A program made the position numbers and the translations under genes. Under the pieces are notes generated by a model. It saw nothing but the letters and a program-made list of their open reading frames with translations. It was not told the DNA's origin and did no database searches. Below are positions 49,324 through 63,052 of a stretch of DNA of 64,000 nt, in pieces. The stretch comes from Hevea brasiliensis (taxonomy: Eukaryota; Streptophyta; Magnoliopsida; Malpighiales; Euphorbiaceae): assembly GCF_030052815.1 (NCBI RefSeq), contig NC_079493.1, positions 120,367,132-120,431,131 on the forward strand, given 5' to 3'. Position 1 is the first letter of the stretch. Every line of letters begins with the position of its first letter.

Positions 49324-51632
49324 ACCATGAAGGGTATTTTGGTCATTTCACCCGTAGAGGTGAATTTTGACCTAAATATCAAATTAAAAATTGAGAGAAT
49401 TAAAATAATTAAAATAAATTAAAATTATAAGTTTATGAATTTGAATTAGGAAAAGAAAAGAAGAAGAAAAGAAAAAAAAAATTAAAAAGGCTTATGACAT
49501 AAAATAAAAATAAGGTATAATAAAAATATGTACATAAATAGACACCAGAAGACAAATCCCACCAACCAAGTCTTCTTCTTCCTCTTCTCTTTCTCTTTTT
49601 GAGTTGGCTGCCATGTTGTTCTTTTCCATCATTTTTGCTCAAGCTTGGAGCTTGATTCCTCTCTCATTTACCCATCAAAACCCATAGCTCACTTCACAAA
49701 AAATTTAGCCCACTCCATAAGGAAGCCATAGATACTCATAAGAAGCAAGAAAGTTGAGGTTTGGGAAGCTCAAGTAAGGTTAGTGCACTAATCCCTCTTC
49801 TTCTCTTTATTAAATATGAAAAGCATGTTTAGCCAAGCATAAATATCATTAAAACAAAAAGAAAATCTTGAGTAAAGAACCCTTAAATTTTTGGCAGCCA
49901 TGGAACTTGATGTTTATTGCTTTTAAGTGATGAAAAATGGTTCCATGAGAATGTGTGATGAGTTGAAATGTTTGAGTGTTTGATTGTGTAGTGTTTGTGA
50001 AAAGTTAAAACTTTGAAAACTAAGGTTTGTGTAAATGCTTGAGGACTTGGTGTAAATATGGAAATTGACCTATTGAGTTGAGATTGTTGCTTATAGAAGT
50101 GTATTGCATCAAATTGAAGTAAGGAAGTTGAAGGAATTGAGATATTGGGAGTGTTCAATTTTTTGCAGGTTTGGACTCAATGAGTCCAGTGGGTTTATTG
50201 ACTCATAACTGAAAATGTATAACTCCAATTGGTATGAGGCCAATTGGAGGTGAAAATAGACTCAAAATAGCCCATTTTTCATGTAGACACCATGCCCAAA
50301 TTTTTCCAAAATCATGACTAATTCTTTGCCCAAACTCAGATGACCAAACACTGCCAACCCAGAAAATGACCAAATGAACAGTCCGTGTTCATTTGGTCAT
50401 AACTCTCTTTATACTGGTCCAAATGACCTAAAATTTCATCAATGGAAAGCTTAGATATAGGGCTACACTTTTCATGAAGACCGCTTGACCCAGTTTTGCC
50501 TTTAACCAATTCAAATTGTTAGCAAAATTTGAGTTACTAAAACTGCCAACCTAGAAAATTACCAAATAAACAGTACGTGTTCATTTGGTCATAACTCTCT
50601 CTATACTGGTCCAAATGACCTAAAATTTCATCAATGGAAAGCTTAGATATAGGGCTACACTTTTCATGAAGACCAATTGACCCAGTTTTGCTTTTAACCA
50701 AATCAAATTGTTAATACAAGTTGAGTCACTAAAACTGCCAACCTAGAAATTGTTCAAAATACTGTTCCTTTGGTATGCTTGATCAGCTTTGGCAAAAATG
50801 TCATAACTTGGTCTCCAAAGCTGCAAATTGAGTGAAACTAGTGCCAAAAGTTTTATAAGATATAGCACAACAATTTTTATGTTTTGACCAAGCTCTAGAA
50901 ACTATTGCATCCTAGGGAAAATATTAGCCAAAATTAAGAATTGAAATCTGAAAAATGTTAAGTTGAACCCAGAATGCCATTTGATGCCCGTGTGTTCATT
51001 TGGCCATAACTCCCACTAGGAAATTTCATAAACTGATAAAATATGTCTGGTATGATTATTCTACAGGCTATATGCCTACTTACTGGCCATTGTGCCTACT
51101 TTATTTCTGGCTTTACAAGCCTGACAGCGGGTCTCGTGCCCGACAGCTGGCCTCGTGCCTGACAGACGTATACTGGATAGACATATGGCTGTCTAACCAG
51201 TATACACCCATGCATCCAGCTTTTATAATTTGTTATAGGTTTCTTGGGCACTGATAAAAATTAATTAAGACTTAAAATACAATAAGTAATCATAAAAGAT
51301 CCCGATAATGTTAATTGCTTCCAAAGAGCAATAAAAATGTAAAAGACCCAGAAATTATAATTTGCGGATATTATTTCAATTGTTAAATTATTGTTATTAT
51401 AAATTATGCACCGCTAAGCGTTATGCTTAGTTCGTTGGCTTTCCATCGCGTAGGTACTGGAGATCAGTCCCAGCAGCCGCAGCAGTAGCAGTAGTAGTGC
51501 TCACACAAAGACCGATCAGATCTGCCAGTGTTTACTAGTCACCTCTATAGTTGTATTTTGGTAGGGCCCATGTATAGACTAGTATTTTGGTTCATTATAT
51601 TTAGTCATGATGTAATTACTAGTTTATGATGT
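49324..51632 (+). repeat. Old chromoviral LTR, right fragment
   Basis: Continues the LTR broken at 38047, in plus orientation. CATTTTGGTCATTTCACCC, the 190-bp units, and GGCCCATGTATAGACTAGTA all match the reverse complement of the nested element's LTRs, with more divergence. It stops at TAGTTTATGATGT, where Athila copy B inserted. About 415 bp of LTR should follow beyond copy B, outside the window. Confidence 0.88.
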
Positions 51633-53253
51633 TGATGTGGCCCAACCGCAAGTGCACGGGTCGTACAAGTAATATAGAAAAGATATCGTTCCCACGAGGA
51701 GTTGTGTTAATGATTGAATTTTTGATATAAAAAGTTGACTAAATTGAACTATTCTTGAAATTAAAGTAATAAATTGATGGGTATTTGAGTATAAAATCTA
51801 TATGTGCAAAATTAATAATCTATTCAATTATGTAATGATTTAACTAAAATTGCATCAATTTGAAATAAGCAAGTTGAAATATGGCAAAATTAAAATGGCA
51901 AGCAATTAAATTCAATTAAAAATTAACAATTATGAAAAGACGATTCCGGAGTTCGGGATTTCATATTCGAGCTATTTTGGGATTTTAAATTGGTTATCCA
52001 ATCTTGCGAAACTTACGGGTTTTAAGGAGATTAATTCTTAAATCCTTTGAATACCCTTTCGAGTGAGACAAAGAGTGCCTTAATCAATCTAATCCTACTT
52101 TCGTGGAGTTAGAGTTAATTAAGACCCATTAGATTCTTTAATTAATCTGTGAATCCTCTTAATCCTTAGTCTATTTCTAGATCTAAGTTAATTAAGTCCA
52201 ATTTCTTGATTATCTATCACAAGGCCTTCTCCTTTCGGTGCCTCAACCATGGATTAAGAACATCACTTAATGGGATCCTACACTAAGCATGTCATTAAGC
52301 ACACAAGAAATGAATAAAACTCATTAAGACCACAAAATATGGATTACCCAATCAAAATCCACAAAATATCTCAAATATTACAACCCTTACTCCAGAATCT
52401 AAGTAAAACTACTCACTATCCATAATGCTTACAAGATATATTGAGTTTAAATAAAAATAAAGCTTTAATCTAAGCTAAGGAACAAGAAACTAAACACTAG
52501 AAGTGTAGGAAAAATGTAAGGAAAGAAAGAAATCTGCAAATCTTGGTTGAAAATGGTGTGGAAGGTGAAAGTGACTCTTCAGCTGCTGCCTACACCTCTT
52601 CCTTGTCTTCCTCCTTCTTCCTTCCCTTTTCTAAAATGGGAAATGGGACTATTTATAGCATTTTCTAACATGGAGCCCTAAAATGGTGTGTTCTAGGAGG
52701 AATTTTCTGAGGGAATCTTTTGCTAGCTCATTAATGAAACCTTTGTGGGACTGCATAAGTGGACTGCATAAGTTATGCAGTCCCTTATGCAGTTTTCGGC
52801 TGTTTCTGGTTCACTTATGCGAAACTGCATGACTTGGCGCATAGGTTATGCACAATTCCGTGAGAGTGCATAAGGGAGGCGTGAATCTGCATAACCCATG
52901 CACTCTCCTTATGCACCATTCGGCAGGTCTTATAACAGTGATTTTTCTCCTTATGCAGATCTGCATAGCTTATGCGGCAAGTTATGCACAATTTGGTCAA
53001 TACATATTTCAGCTTGAAAAGTTGTTTTTGACATCTTTGGCTGTAGAAGTCACTCCTCAATGGCAAAATTTCTCTTCAGTCCTTCAAAAACACCATTTTT
53101 CCTACAAAACAAAGTAAAAATTACAAATTAATGCAAAATTGACAACTATGAAAAACTAACTAAATAACTAATGAAATTGGCTAAAAATGACTAATAATAA
53201 AATAAAATAGCTATGAAATTAGACCTAAATGACTATGCAAAATGTATGCATCA
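51633..53253 (-). repeat. 3' LTR of Athila copy B
   Basis: TGATGTGGCCCAACCGC to AATGTATGCATCA on the plus strand, 1621 bp. Similar to the copy A LTRs with clear divergence. TGCATAAG boxes at about 52750-52990. Confidence 0.93.
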
Positions 53254-55314
53254 AATACCCCCAAACTCAAGCTTTTGCTTGTCCTCAAGCAAACTTTAAA
53301 ATGTGATGCAAAGTTTTTAGGGGTGCCTTATCCAAAGAGCTATGAAAATCACCTATTAAAGTAACTTAACACCCCTTTCCAATCCCATTGGCAAATTTCC
53401 TACTCCTATCTCCACTAATGTAGCAAGTACTATCAAGAGATCAAAGGTCTTTTTAGGGATGTAATGAGGCCTTGGGGTTCAAAATGAGGCTAAGAAGAAA
53501 GATGGGTAAAAAGGATTCAAAACATGAGAATATTTTCAATTTTTGAAACATAAGGTACACTTCTTATTTTATTATATATTTTTTCTTTTTTTTTTTTATA
53601 TATATATATGGGGGAGAAAAATACACAATGAGGATTGTCAAGTGCTAGCATAGTTTACAAAACACATAAAAATGGAGGGACATTTTGATTCTTTAAACTT
53701 GTATCTTGCATTTTCTTTTGATGATTGTCCCTAAAATTTGCCACCCCCAAACTCATTTCTTTTAATACTTTGGGTGGATTTCTTTCATTTTGAATGACAA
53801 TGGTGAAAAGCACATATACTAGCACTTTTACAAGATGACAAGCATTTCTTCTCCCTTTTATTGTATTTTTTTTTCTTTTCTTTTCTTTTTTTTTATTTTT
53901 TTTTTATTTTATATATATATATATATATGTACCTAATGTTGTAAATAATTATTCTCATGAAAAGGGTTGGAGTGTTTGGTTCATTGGCTAGGTAGTAATA
54001 AGGGTTTTAAGAAAAATTAGGGACAAAAAGGCTCAAAGGGGTTTTCAAGGGTCAATTTAATTAGGAAAAGGGGCAAAGGCTTAAAATGAGAAGGTTTAAA
54101 TCAAAGAATGCCTAATCATCTCTCTTTTCAAGTACAAGCTGGTATTTCGCCTTGAAAAGTTTAGAAAATTTGTTCTAGGATTGGTGAGACATCATTTGAC
54201 TACCTTATATCCAATAACTCCCTCTAAACATTCCAATCTCTAAAGGACTAGTTGGGTGGCTTTTTGGCTAAGAAGATATAGGCAAGTGATAGACACTTCA
54301 AAACCTTGCACCTCTTATGAAACTTTCAATCCACAAACCCAACTAAAAGGTGAGTCAAATCACTCTCATAGGCAGCTTTTCAATACTCAAGGGATTTGGC
54401 AAAAATTTTAATGCATGATGCATGATTCCTAAAAATGAGTAATGCATTAACTAAATGGAGGAAATCTATTTGTCTATTTGTGTGCAATGTGTACAATTTC
54501 TAAGTGATGTATAATGTGTGTGTAAATGTGTTATGTATATGTATGTAAGGATGTATATGTAAAATATTTACAATATATGTAAATGGAATGGGATGAGATG
54601 CTCTTATACTCAACATGTGAAAAATGAAGCAAAAATCAAAATGTGCACCCCCAAACTCAAAATTAGACATTGCCCTCAATGTCTCAAGCAATGCATTATC
54701 AAAACTCAAAGCAAATAGTAATTACCAGGAATTGTGAAATGTTAAGAGCAAAAAGAAAATGTTACCTGGTATAGAGCATATGAGAATTCAAGAGATAATG
54801 GGAATGCATAAGTAGTGCATTGTGTTATGCGAATAAAGTGTTTGTCGAGCAGTGCATAAGTAGGGTGCATAAGCCGTGCGGTTCTGCATAAGTGGCATAA
54901 AGGGCTGCACAGGCTATGCATGACATTTGCATAAGGGGATTACAGCCTGTGCAGTTCTGCATAAGTGGCATAAAGGGCTGCACAGGCTATGCAAAATAAT
55001 TGCATAAGGGAATTCACAGCCTGTGCAGTATATTCAAAAGCTGTTACATGATGATTAGCAAGGAAAAATGTGCAACCACCAGTAGAAGCATGCAAAAATA
55101 TACAATATATGGACAATTATGCACAAAAGGGCAGTAAAGGCAGTGAAAATCAATGAAAAACTAATGTAATGGCCATCCAATAGAACTTTAAGAAAAACAG
55201 AATTCAAAACAAACTAATTCAAAACAAACGAATAGAGTTCAAAACAAACTATAATTGTTTGAACATATGTACAAAGAAAAAGTCCTACAAGTTTGAACAA
55301 AAGTAAAACAAAAA
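53254..55314 (-). other. 3' noncoding region of Athila copy B
   Basis: Collinear with copy A 19642-21228, including a TGCATAAG cluster at about 54800-55030 and A/T-rich simple tracts. No ORF is supported. Confidence 0.65.
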
Positions 55315-56910
55315 CTAATCTAGTTCTATTGTTTTGCCCTTGTCCATAGATGTTGCTAAGGGGCTGGTTGCATCTGGCTGCTGTCGAAATGATGGTGCTG
55401 GAGGAGGTGATGGAGGTGGAGGAGGCATCCCCAGAAAGATCATGAGCTGCTTCATTATCTCCTTCAATTCTTTCTACTTATCTCTGGTTTCCATGACAAG
55501 GTCAAATAGGTGATCATGACGATCCTTGAGGGTATCAAGACCAGTGTCAAGCTTCCTATCCACAAAGTATATATCATCACTAAGCCTTTCAAGATAGGTG
55601 AATAAGGCTTTAGTGTTGAATGCAGGAGGGGCTATGGATGAGGAGGGTTCAGCTGTAGGAGGTGTAGGTTGTGCGAGTCTTTGGGGTGTCTGCGTGCGAT
55701 TGAGGGGTGGGATAGTTTCAGAGAAGTCTTTGTGGACTGATGGGACAGGTTGGGCTTCTGGTTGTGCAATGGGTTCGTTACATGTTGGTTGTGCAATGTC
55801 AGAATGTGGCAGGTTGAATCCTGTTTTGGATAGGTGTGTAGCATCAAAATATAAGGTGTCTACAAGTGCTGGTATTGGGTGCTCTTCAGGATTAAAACCA
55901 AAATGCTTGGCTATTACAGTTATGAGCCCACCCACAACAATGTCACCTATGGATTTAGTAGCAATATGCACCACATGCTCACAAAAGAAATAACCAGGAG
56001 AAACCTTGACCTTGTGAAAAGCACACCATAACATGAATAATTCAGATTTACCCACAGCACCAGAACTAGTCCCTCTGCCCAAGATAGTGCTAGCAATCAG
56101 CCTATGAATAAACTTAAGTGCAGGGTCTAGTATTTGAGAGGTTTTTGATCTGCTAGCAGAAAAAGTCTAAGGTTGGTTGGTGATAATTCTCCAAAATTGA
56201 GCAGCATTCCAAATACCCTTGTTTGCTACCTCTACCCCTGCATATGGCACTCTAAATAGCCCATCAATTGCAAAACCAAGAATGCTATGAAATTGATCCA
56301 ATGATAACTCTCTATTTTTTCCCAAACATCTAAATTTCATAGTTGGCTTAAAATCTACATCAAGCAATTTCAGGGTGGCAGAGAATGAGGAAATAAATTC
56401 CAAAACTAAAGCTGGATAAACAATTTCTTGCTTCTGCACAAATTCCATCCAACCCATACCATCAAGATAGGCAACCACATTATCAAATAAACCAAGCGAC
56501 TGTAGACAATCTACAGAAATATACCTAGTGGGTTGCACCCTCCTTTCCTTAAGTCTCTTAAAGGCTGCCTTTTGAACTGCATCAGGAAGAGGCCAAGGTA
56601 GTTTTGATACCAGTGAGGCTGCTGACGATTTCTTTTTGCTGGAAGAGGGTGATTTGGCTTGTGTAGAGGCTGAAGTTTTGGGGTTTTTGGGTGGTGGTTC
56701 TGAAAATGGGGTGGGTGGTTCTTTACGCTTTGAGAGAGGTGGTGCAGAAGCAATGGGTCTCGTAGATTTCGACCTAATTTTCCGCTTGTAGGTGGTTGTG
56801 GGAGGTGGTGGAGGTGTCTCTTGTGGAGGGGAATCGGGGTTGGGAGGCCGCATTGACAATGGCGAAACCTGGAGAGGAGAAGTTTGAGGGGAATGGGGAG
56901 GCGACTCCAT
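55315..56910 (-). pseudogene. Env-like ORF of Athila copy B, two nonsense codons
   Basis: 532 codons in one frame from MESPPHSPQ (56910) to KGKTIELD* (55315-55317), with internal TAG at codon 248 (NQP*TFS, 56167-56169) and codon 479 (RDK*KEL, 55474-55476). Copy A has CAG at both sites. No frameshift. The conserved core (LSLDQFHSILGFAIDG, VWNAAQFWRIIT-like, KSELFMLWCAFHKVKVSPGY) is as in copy A. Function of this family is unknown. Confidence 0.85.
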
Positions 56911-57119
56911 TGGTTCCCGATAGTGAGGATGGAGGAGGTGAGGGAGAGGATGAAAGATGTAGATGGTAACTAGGGTTAATGCGGCGGAAAGATGAGTGGA
57001 GAAGAAGGGGTATGCTGGAATTAAGGTCGTGGGGGGGAAAAGGAATGAGCAGGGATATCGGGAGGTGGAGGTGGAAAAAAAATATTGCCGAAAAGAAGTT
57101 TTAAACTGGACTTATAAAA

Positions 57120-57780
57120 CTGCATAAGGGGAAAGTGAATGTGCATAACTTATGCACATTGCTTATGCACCTCTCGGTAAGTCTTGGAGTTCAGAATGTG
57201 AGGTCATGCAGAAGTGCATAGGCTATGCACTCTGCTTATGCACCTGTCGGCATGTTTTAATTTTCAGGGAAAGTGGTCATGCAGTTGTGCATAAGCTATG
57301 CACTCTCCTTATGCAGGTCTCGGCAGATTTTGGTGTTTGGAAAATGTGGTCATGCAGTTGTGCATAAGCTATGCACTCTGCTTATGCACTTTTCGGTGGG
57401 TTTTGATTTTCAGGGTTTGTGGTTATGCAGAAGTGCATAAGTCATGCACTCTGCTTATGCACCTCTCGGCAGGTTTTGGATTTCAGAGTTTCTGGTTATG
57501 CGGAAGTGCATAAGTCATGCACCCTCCTTATGCAGACTTCGGCAGAGAGAGAAAATGCAGGATTTGAAGTCATGCAAAAGTGCATAAGTTATGCACCCTG
57601 CTTATGCACCATTCGGCAAGTTTGAAATTTGACAAAATGTGGCTATGCAGAGTTGCATAAGCTATGCACTATCTTATGCAGTTTGCAACAGAGATGAAAA
57701 TGGCAAGAATTGTGGTTATGCAGGATTGCATAAGCTATGCAGTTGCTTATGCACAATTCAACAAGATTGAGATTGCAATG
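57120..57780 (-). repeat. 73-bp-period TGCATAAG/CTTATGCA array (copy B)
   Basis: About nine units. CTTATGCA followed by a CGG-containing spacer recurs at about 57160, 57235, 57308, 57381, 57456, 57527, 57600 and 57673. Same position in the element and same period as in copy A. Confidence 0.9.
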
Positions 57781-58525
57781 AAAAATGATTTGCAAGTGTG
57801 AAAAATACCCTAGAATGAAGAAATATAATTCTATGAAGCATAAATCATGAGAAATTGTCACCAAAAACACATCAATATATACAAAATCCATCAAAATTAC
57901 ATCACACATGCTTGTAAAAGTGAATCCTGCATAAAAGGCATTTGTGACCCATGCCATTTTGACTCAAATTCTGCAAATCAACATTTAGCACATTAAAACT
58001 CAATAAAATCTGCATAAAGTTGCATTTATCTACAAATGATAAACTCCCCAAGTCATGCCAAGAAAATGCAGCATGTCCATCTTAAATCTCACACCCCAAA
58101 TAAACTCAAAACTACAAAGATGACCCACTTACCACCATATTAACATTAAAAGAACATATACTTAAAAGTTACACACCCAACCTCACCAAGAACATAAGTC
58201 ATCTGCTGCAGACACCCTCTTTGCTGCAGAATTTCTTCTTCCTCTCTGCATAAACTAGGTAGCAGACCTGCACAGGTTATGCAGTAAAAAATCAATCAAT
58301 TTTTGGGAGTGTTGAAGAATAAAATATCAGTTAAGGGTTACTCCCCAGCAGTTCACCAGCCTTCCTCCAATGAAATACATCTACAAGGGATAAGATTCAA
58401 CAATATCAAAAATGGAATTTGGGGAGATTTAAGATAAAAACAAAAACAATGAAAGTAAAAGTAAATCAACAAAAAGGAAAATAAAAGAGCTTGGGAAGCC
58501 TCCCAAGAGGGCTAATTTATAGTCC
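57781..58525 (-). other. Noncoding region between pol and the array, Athila copy B
   Basis: Counterpart of copy A 16364-17140. No ORF is supported. Confidence 0.6.
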
Positions 58526-61500
58526 TTAGCTGGACTCTTCATGCACTTCACTGAAAAGAGGTGAGGGATTGGAGAGCTTGTAATAGCTTGCTCCTTTTAT
58601 TGGGTCTCCAGTTATGTAATGTTTCAATCTATGCCCATTGACCTTAAAATTCCCAGATTTTTCACTCCAAATTTCAATTGCTCCATAAGGGAAAACCTTA
58701 GAAACTCTATATGGACCAGTCCACCTTGATTTAAGTTTTCCAGGGAACAATTTCAATCTTGAGTTGAACAACAAAACTGAATCACCCTCTTTGAATTCCT
58801 TTTTCCTAAGATGCTTATCATGCCAAACTTTAGTTCTTTCTTTGTAAATACTGGCACTTTCATAAGCATCCATCCTCAGTTCTTCAAGCTCATTGAGTTG
58901 CAATAGTCTCTTTTCACCAGCTTGCTTAAGATCAAAATTCAAGGTCTGAATGGCCCAATATGCTCTATGTTCTAGCTCCACAGGTAAATGACAAGACTTA
59001 CCATACACCAACCTAAATGGAGTAGTTCCTATAGGGGTTTTGTAAGCAGTCCTATATGCCCATAAAGCATCATCTAGTTTGATAGACCAATCTTTCCGAG
59101 AATTGTTCACTATTTTCTCCAAAATATGCTTGAGTTCTTTGTTAGAAATTTCAACTTGTCCTGAAGTTTGAGGATGGTATGGGGTAGCTATCTTGTGCAC
59201 TACACCATATTTCCTCATTAAGCTCTCAAATTGCTTATTACAAAAATGTGAACCACCATCACTAATTACAGCCCTTGGAGCTCCAAATCTACTCAAGACA
59301 AATTTCTTCAAGAATTTCACTACCACTCTAGCATCATTAGTTGGAGTTGCAATAGCTTCCACCCACTTTGACACATAATCAACTCCAACTAGGATGTATC
59401 TATTACCATATGAAGGAGGAAATGGGCCCATAAAATCCATTCCCCAAACATCAAATAATTCCACTTCAAGAATATCATTTAGGGGCATTTGATCTCTTTT
59501 TGACAAGTTTCCACTCCTTTGACATTTATCACATTCTAACACAAATTTCCTCACATCCTTAAAAAGATTTGGCCAAAAGAAACCAGCTTGCAAAATTTTA
59601 CTAGCTGTTTTAGAGATTCCAAAATGTCCTCCATAATCAGAAGCATGGCAATGATGCATAATACTCTGTGTCTCATCATCAGGAATACATCTCCTTATTA
59701 AACCATCACAGCATCTCCTAAAGAGTAAAGGATCATCCCATCTATAAAACTTCACCTCATGCAAAAACTTTTTCTTTTGTTGCCATGTCAAACCTAGAGG
59801 TAAAACTCCACAAGATAGATAATTCACAAAGTCTGCATACCAAGGTAGTTTAGCAACAAGAGAGAAAAGTTGTTCATCCAAGAAAAACTCATCAATAGGG
59901 ATTTCATCCAATTCTTCATCATCCAATTTCAACCTACTAAGATTATCAGCAACTACATTTTCAGCCCCCTTCTTATCTCTAATCTCTAAATCAAACTCTT
60001 GTAGCATCAGAATCCACCTAATGAGTCTAGGTTTAGCCTCCTTTTTACGAAGCAAATACCTGATGGATGCATGATCTGAAAATATAACCACCTTTGAGTC
60101 AATAATGTAAGGTCTGAACTTTTCCAATGCAAAGACAATTGCTAAAAATTCCTTTTCAGTTGTTGCATAATTTGTTTGGGCCCCATCCAGTATTCTACTA
60201 GCATAGTAAATAGCATAAGCCTTTTTGTCCTTTCTTTGACCAAGAACAGCTCCAATTGCATAGTTGCTAGCATCACACATAATTTCAAAAGGTAGGCTCC
60301 AATCAGGTGGTTGCATGATTGGTGCAGTGATAAGAGCTTGCTTCAACCTGCAAAAGGCATCCAAACACTCTTGGTCAAATACAAATGGTGTGTCATTACT
60401 TAACAAATTAGACAAAGGTTTGGCTATTTTAGAAAAATCCTTGATAAAGCGTCTGTAGAACCCGACATGTCCTAGAAAACTTCGAATTCCCTTGACATTG
60501 GTAGGAGGAGCCATCTTCTCTATCACTTCAACTTTGGCTTTATCAACCTTTATTCCTCTGTTAGACACCAGATGTCCAAGCACTATCCCTTCCTGAACCA
60601 TGAAATGACACTTTTCCCAGTTTAACACAAGGTCAGTATCCGCACATCGCTGCAAAACTTTAGAAAGGTTAGCCAAGCATATGTCAAATGAAGATCCATA
60701 AACAGAAAAGTCATCCATAAAAACCTCCATTATATCTTCAATGAAATCTGAGAAGATTGCCATCATGCACCTTTGAAAAGTGGCTGGTGCATTACACAAC
60801 CCAAATGGCATCCTCCTATAAGCAAAGGTTCCATATGGACAAGTGAAAGTGGTTTTTTCTTGATCATTTGGATGGATAGGGATTTGAAAAAAACCTGAGT
60901 ATCCATCTAAATAGCAAAAATAAGAATGCCTAGCCAGTCTTTCTAACATTTGATCAATGAAGGGAAGTGGAAAATGATCTTTTCTACTGGCAATATTTAA
61001 TTTTCTGTAATCTATGCACATTCGCCAACTAGTCACTGTTCTGGTGGGAATTAATTCATTATTTTCATTTTTGACCACTGTCATTCCACCCTTTTTTGGG
61101 ACAAAATGTACTGGGCTCACCCAAGTACTGTCTGAGATAGGGTATATGATCCCTGCATCAAGCAACTTTAAAATTTCCTTTTTAACAACTTCTTTCATAT
61201 TTGGGTTCAACCTCCTCTGATGTTCAATAGATGGCTTACAATTTTCTTCCAAAATAATTCTGTGCATGCAAAAGTGTAGGCTTATTCCCTTAATGTCATC
61301 TATAGTGTATCCTAAAACTTTCCTGAATTGCCTTAACACTCTTAACAACTTATCAGCCTCTAAGGTACTTAAATTTGCATTTACAATTACTGGATAAGTG
61401 TTATTAGTGCCAAGAAATTCATACCTGAGTTGAGAAGGAAGTTGCTTAAGTTCTACCTTAGGTGCATCTTCTTCCTTGAATGATGGTTGCTTAGATTCTA

Positions 61501-63052
61501 CTTTTTCCTTTTGTGTAAGTTGAAAAACTGGAGCAGAAATGAATGGTGGACTTCCCTCTAAATGTTGAGCATATGCAGCCACATGAGGGTTGTCATAGTC
61601 TATGCCTCCTCCATGAACCAAACAATTTTCAAGTGGATCTTCCGGATATCTTTTTCTGAAGTGTTCTTCAACCAGCTCATCAATGATATCAACTCTCAAG
61701 CAAGTATCAGCTTCCGAATGATGCTTCTTCATAGTGTTATTAATATTGAAAACCAATTGATCTTCACCAACTCTAAGAGTTAATTTTTCTCCCTTAACAT
61801 TAATCAATGCTCCTGCTGTAGCTAGAAAGGGTCTTCCCAAGATAATTGGAATATTAGAATCCTCCTCCATGTCCAAGATGACAAAGTCAACAGGTATATA
61901 GAACTTCCCAACCTTCAGAGGCACATTCTCCAAAATTCCTTCAGGATACTTAATTGATCTGTCAGCTAACTGAAGAGAAATGTGGGTTGGTTTAAGATCT
62001 CCCATATTGAGCTTCTCATAAATGGAGAGGGGCATGAGGCTAACACTAGCCCCTAAATCACATAAAGCTTTTGTCGAACATGATTCCCCAATGTGGCATG
62101 GAATTGAAAAACTCCCTGGGTCCTTGAGCTTTGGAGGAAGTTTCCTTTGGAGGATAGCACTGCATTCTTCTGTCAAAGCTACAGTTTCGTCGTCTTCAAG
62201 TTTCCTCTTGTTTGAGAGAATTTCTTTTAAGAATTTTGCATAAGAGGGCATTTGTGAAAGAGCATCAATAAAAGGCACATTGATGTAAAGCTTCTTCAAA
62301 ACCTCTAAAAACTTCCCAAATTGCTTATCAAGCTTGACTTTTTGAAATCTTTGTGGAAAGGGAAGTTGTTGCTTGTAGGGCTCTGGAGGTATATACTTCT
62401 CTTCCTTCTCTTCAATTTTCTCTTTACATTTTTCTGCACTCTCTTGTTTTTCACCCTCATCAGTTTCTTTCTCATTTTCTCTCTTTTCACTATTTTCACT
62501 CTTCTCATTTTTTTCACTCTTCTCATTATTTACAACTTTCCCACTTCTTAAAGTAATAGCTTGACACTGCTCTCTTGGGTTTTCTGGTTGACTTGGAAGT
62601 TTTCCAAAAAACTTAGTACTTGAGGAAGATGCTTGTTGTGCAATCTGATTTTCCAGCATTCTGTTATGTGTTTGCATCTGTTCTAGCCTTGCTTTCATCT
62701 CTCTCATCTCCTCATCATGCTTAGTTTGGTTAGCAAGAATCTGTTGTAATAAAGCTTCTGTGGTGGAACTTTGTTCTTGCTGTTTTGGTGGAGGATTCAT
62801 ATTTTTCTGCTGAAAATTAGGCAATGGTTGCATATTTTGCTGATATGGAATTCCTTGTTGCTGTTGTGGTTGAAAATTCTGATTTGGAACTTGACTTTGC
62901 TGATTTCCCCATGAAAAGTTAGGATGATTCCTCCAAGTTGGATTATAAGTTTGAGAGTAAGGATTTCCCATTTGTTTGTTTCCATAATTACCAACATATG
63001 CAGCTTGCTCTCCATAGTCTACTCCACAGCTGGTAGTTCCTTCTGCATAAAC
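58526..63052 (-). CDS. Athila gag tail-protease-RT-RNase H-integrase polyprotein (copy B)
   Basis: 1481 codons without a stop from [13 protein letters not shown] (62971); the frame is open from just after the gag TAA. Order: Asn/Gln-rich tail; Lys/Glu-rich stretch; protease [18 protein letters not shown] (about residue 310) and [14 protein letters not shown]; reverse transcriptase with [28 protein letters not shown] and [12 protein letters not shown]; RNase H with [17 protein letters not shown] and [11 protein letters not shown]; integrase with the HHCC region ([21 protein letters not shown]) and the D, D, E residues in [27 protein letters not shown] and [11 protein letters not shown]. All catalytic residues looked for are present, so this copy could supply enzymes to copy A if expressed. 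Confidence 0.92.
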   Translation of the reverse strand, partial: VYAEGTTSCGVDYGEQAAYVGNYGNKQMGNPYSQTYNPTWRNHPNFSWGNQQSQVPNQNFQPQQQQGIPYQQNMQPLPNFQQKNMNPPPKQQEQSSTTEALLQQILANQTKHDEEMREMKARLEQMQTHNRMLENQIAQQASSSSTKFFGKLPSQPENPREQCQAITLRSGKVVNNEKSEKNEKSENSEKRENEKETDEGEKQESAEKCKEKIEEKEEKYIPPEPYKQQLPFPQRFQKVKLDKQFGKFLEVLKKLYINVPFIDALSQMPSYAKFLKEILSNKRKLEDDETVALTEECSAILQRKLPPKLKDPGSFSIPCHIGESCSTKALCDLGASVSLMPLSIYEKLNMGDLKPTHISLQLADRSIKYPEGILENVPLKVGKFYIPVDFVILDMEEDSNIPIILGRPFLATAGALINVKGEKLTLRVGEDQLVFNINNTMKKHHSEADTCLRVDIIDELVEEHFRKRYPEDPLENCLVHGGGIDYDNPHVAAYAQHLEGSPPFISAPVFQLTQKEKVESKQPSFKEEDAPKVELKQLPSQLRYEFLGTNNTYPVIVNANLSTLEADKLLRVLRQFRKVLGYTIDDIKGISLHFCMHRIILEENCKPSIEHQRRLNPNMKEVVKKEILKLLDAGIIYPISDSTWVSPVHFVPKKGGMTVVKNENNELIPTRTVTSWRMCIDYRKLNIASRKDHFPLPFIDQMLERLARHSYFCYLDGYSGFFQIPIHPNDQEKTTFTCPYGTFAYRRMPFGLCNAPATFQRCMMAIFSDFIEDIMEVFMDDFSVYGSSFDICLANLSKVLQRCADTDLVLNWEKCHFMVQEGIVLGHLVSNRGIKVDKAKVEVIEKMAPPTNVKGIRSFLGHVGFYRRFIKDFSKIAKPLSNLLSNDTPFVFDQECLDAFCRLKQALITAPIMQPPDWSLPFEIMCDASNYAIGAVLGQRKDKKAYAIYYASRILDGAQTNYATTEKEFLAIVFALEKFRPYIIDSKVVIFSDHASIRYLLRKKEAKPRLIRWILMLQEFDLEIRDKKGAENVVADNLSRLKLDDEELDEIPIDEFFLDEQLFSLVAKLPWYADFVNYLSCGVLPLGLTWQQKKKFLHEVKFYRWDDPLLFRRCCDGLIRRCIPDDETQSIMHHCHASDYGGHFGISKTASKILQAGFFWPNLFKDVRKFVLECDKCQRSGNLSKRDQMPLNDILEVELFDVWGMDFMGPFPPSYGNRYILVGVDYVSKWVEAIATPTNDARVVVKFLKKFVLSRFGAPRAVISDGGSHFCNKQFESLMRKYGVVHKIATPYHPQTSGQVEISNKELKHILEKIVNNSRKDWSIKLDDALWAYRTAYKTPIGTTPFRLVYGKSCHLPVELEHRAYWAIQTLNFDLKQAGEKRLLQLNELEELRMDAYESASIYKERTKVWHDKHLRKKEFKEGDSVLLFNSRLKLFPGKLKSRWTGPYRVSKVFPYGAIEIWSEKSGNFKVNGHRLKHYITGDPIKGASYYKLSNPSPLFSEVHEESS

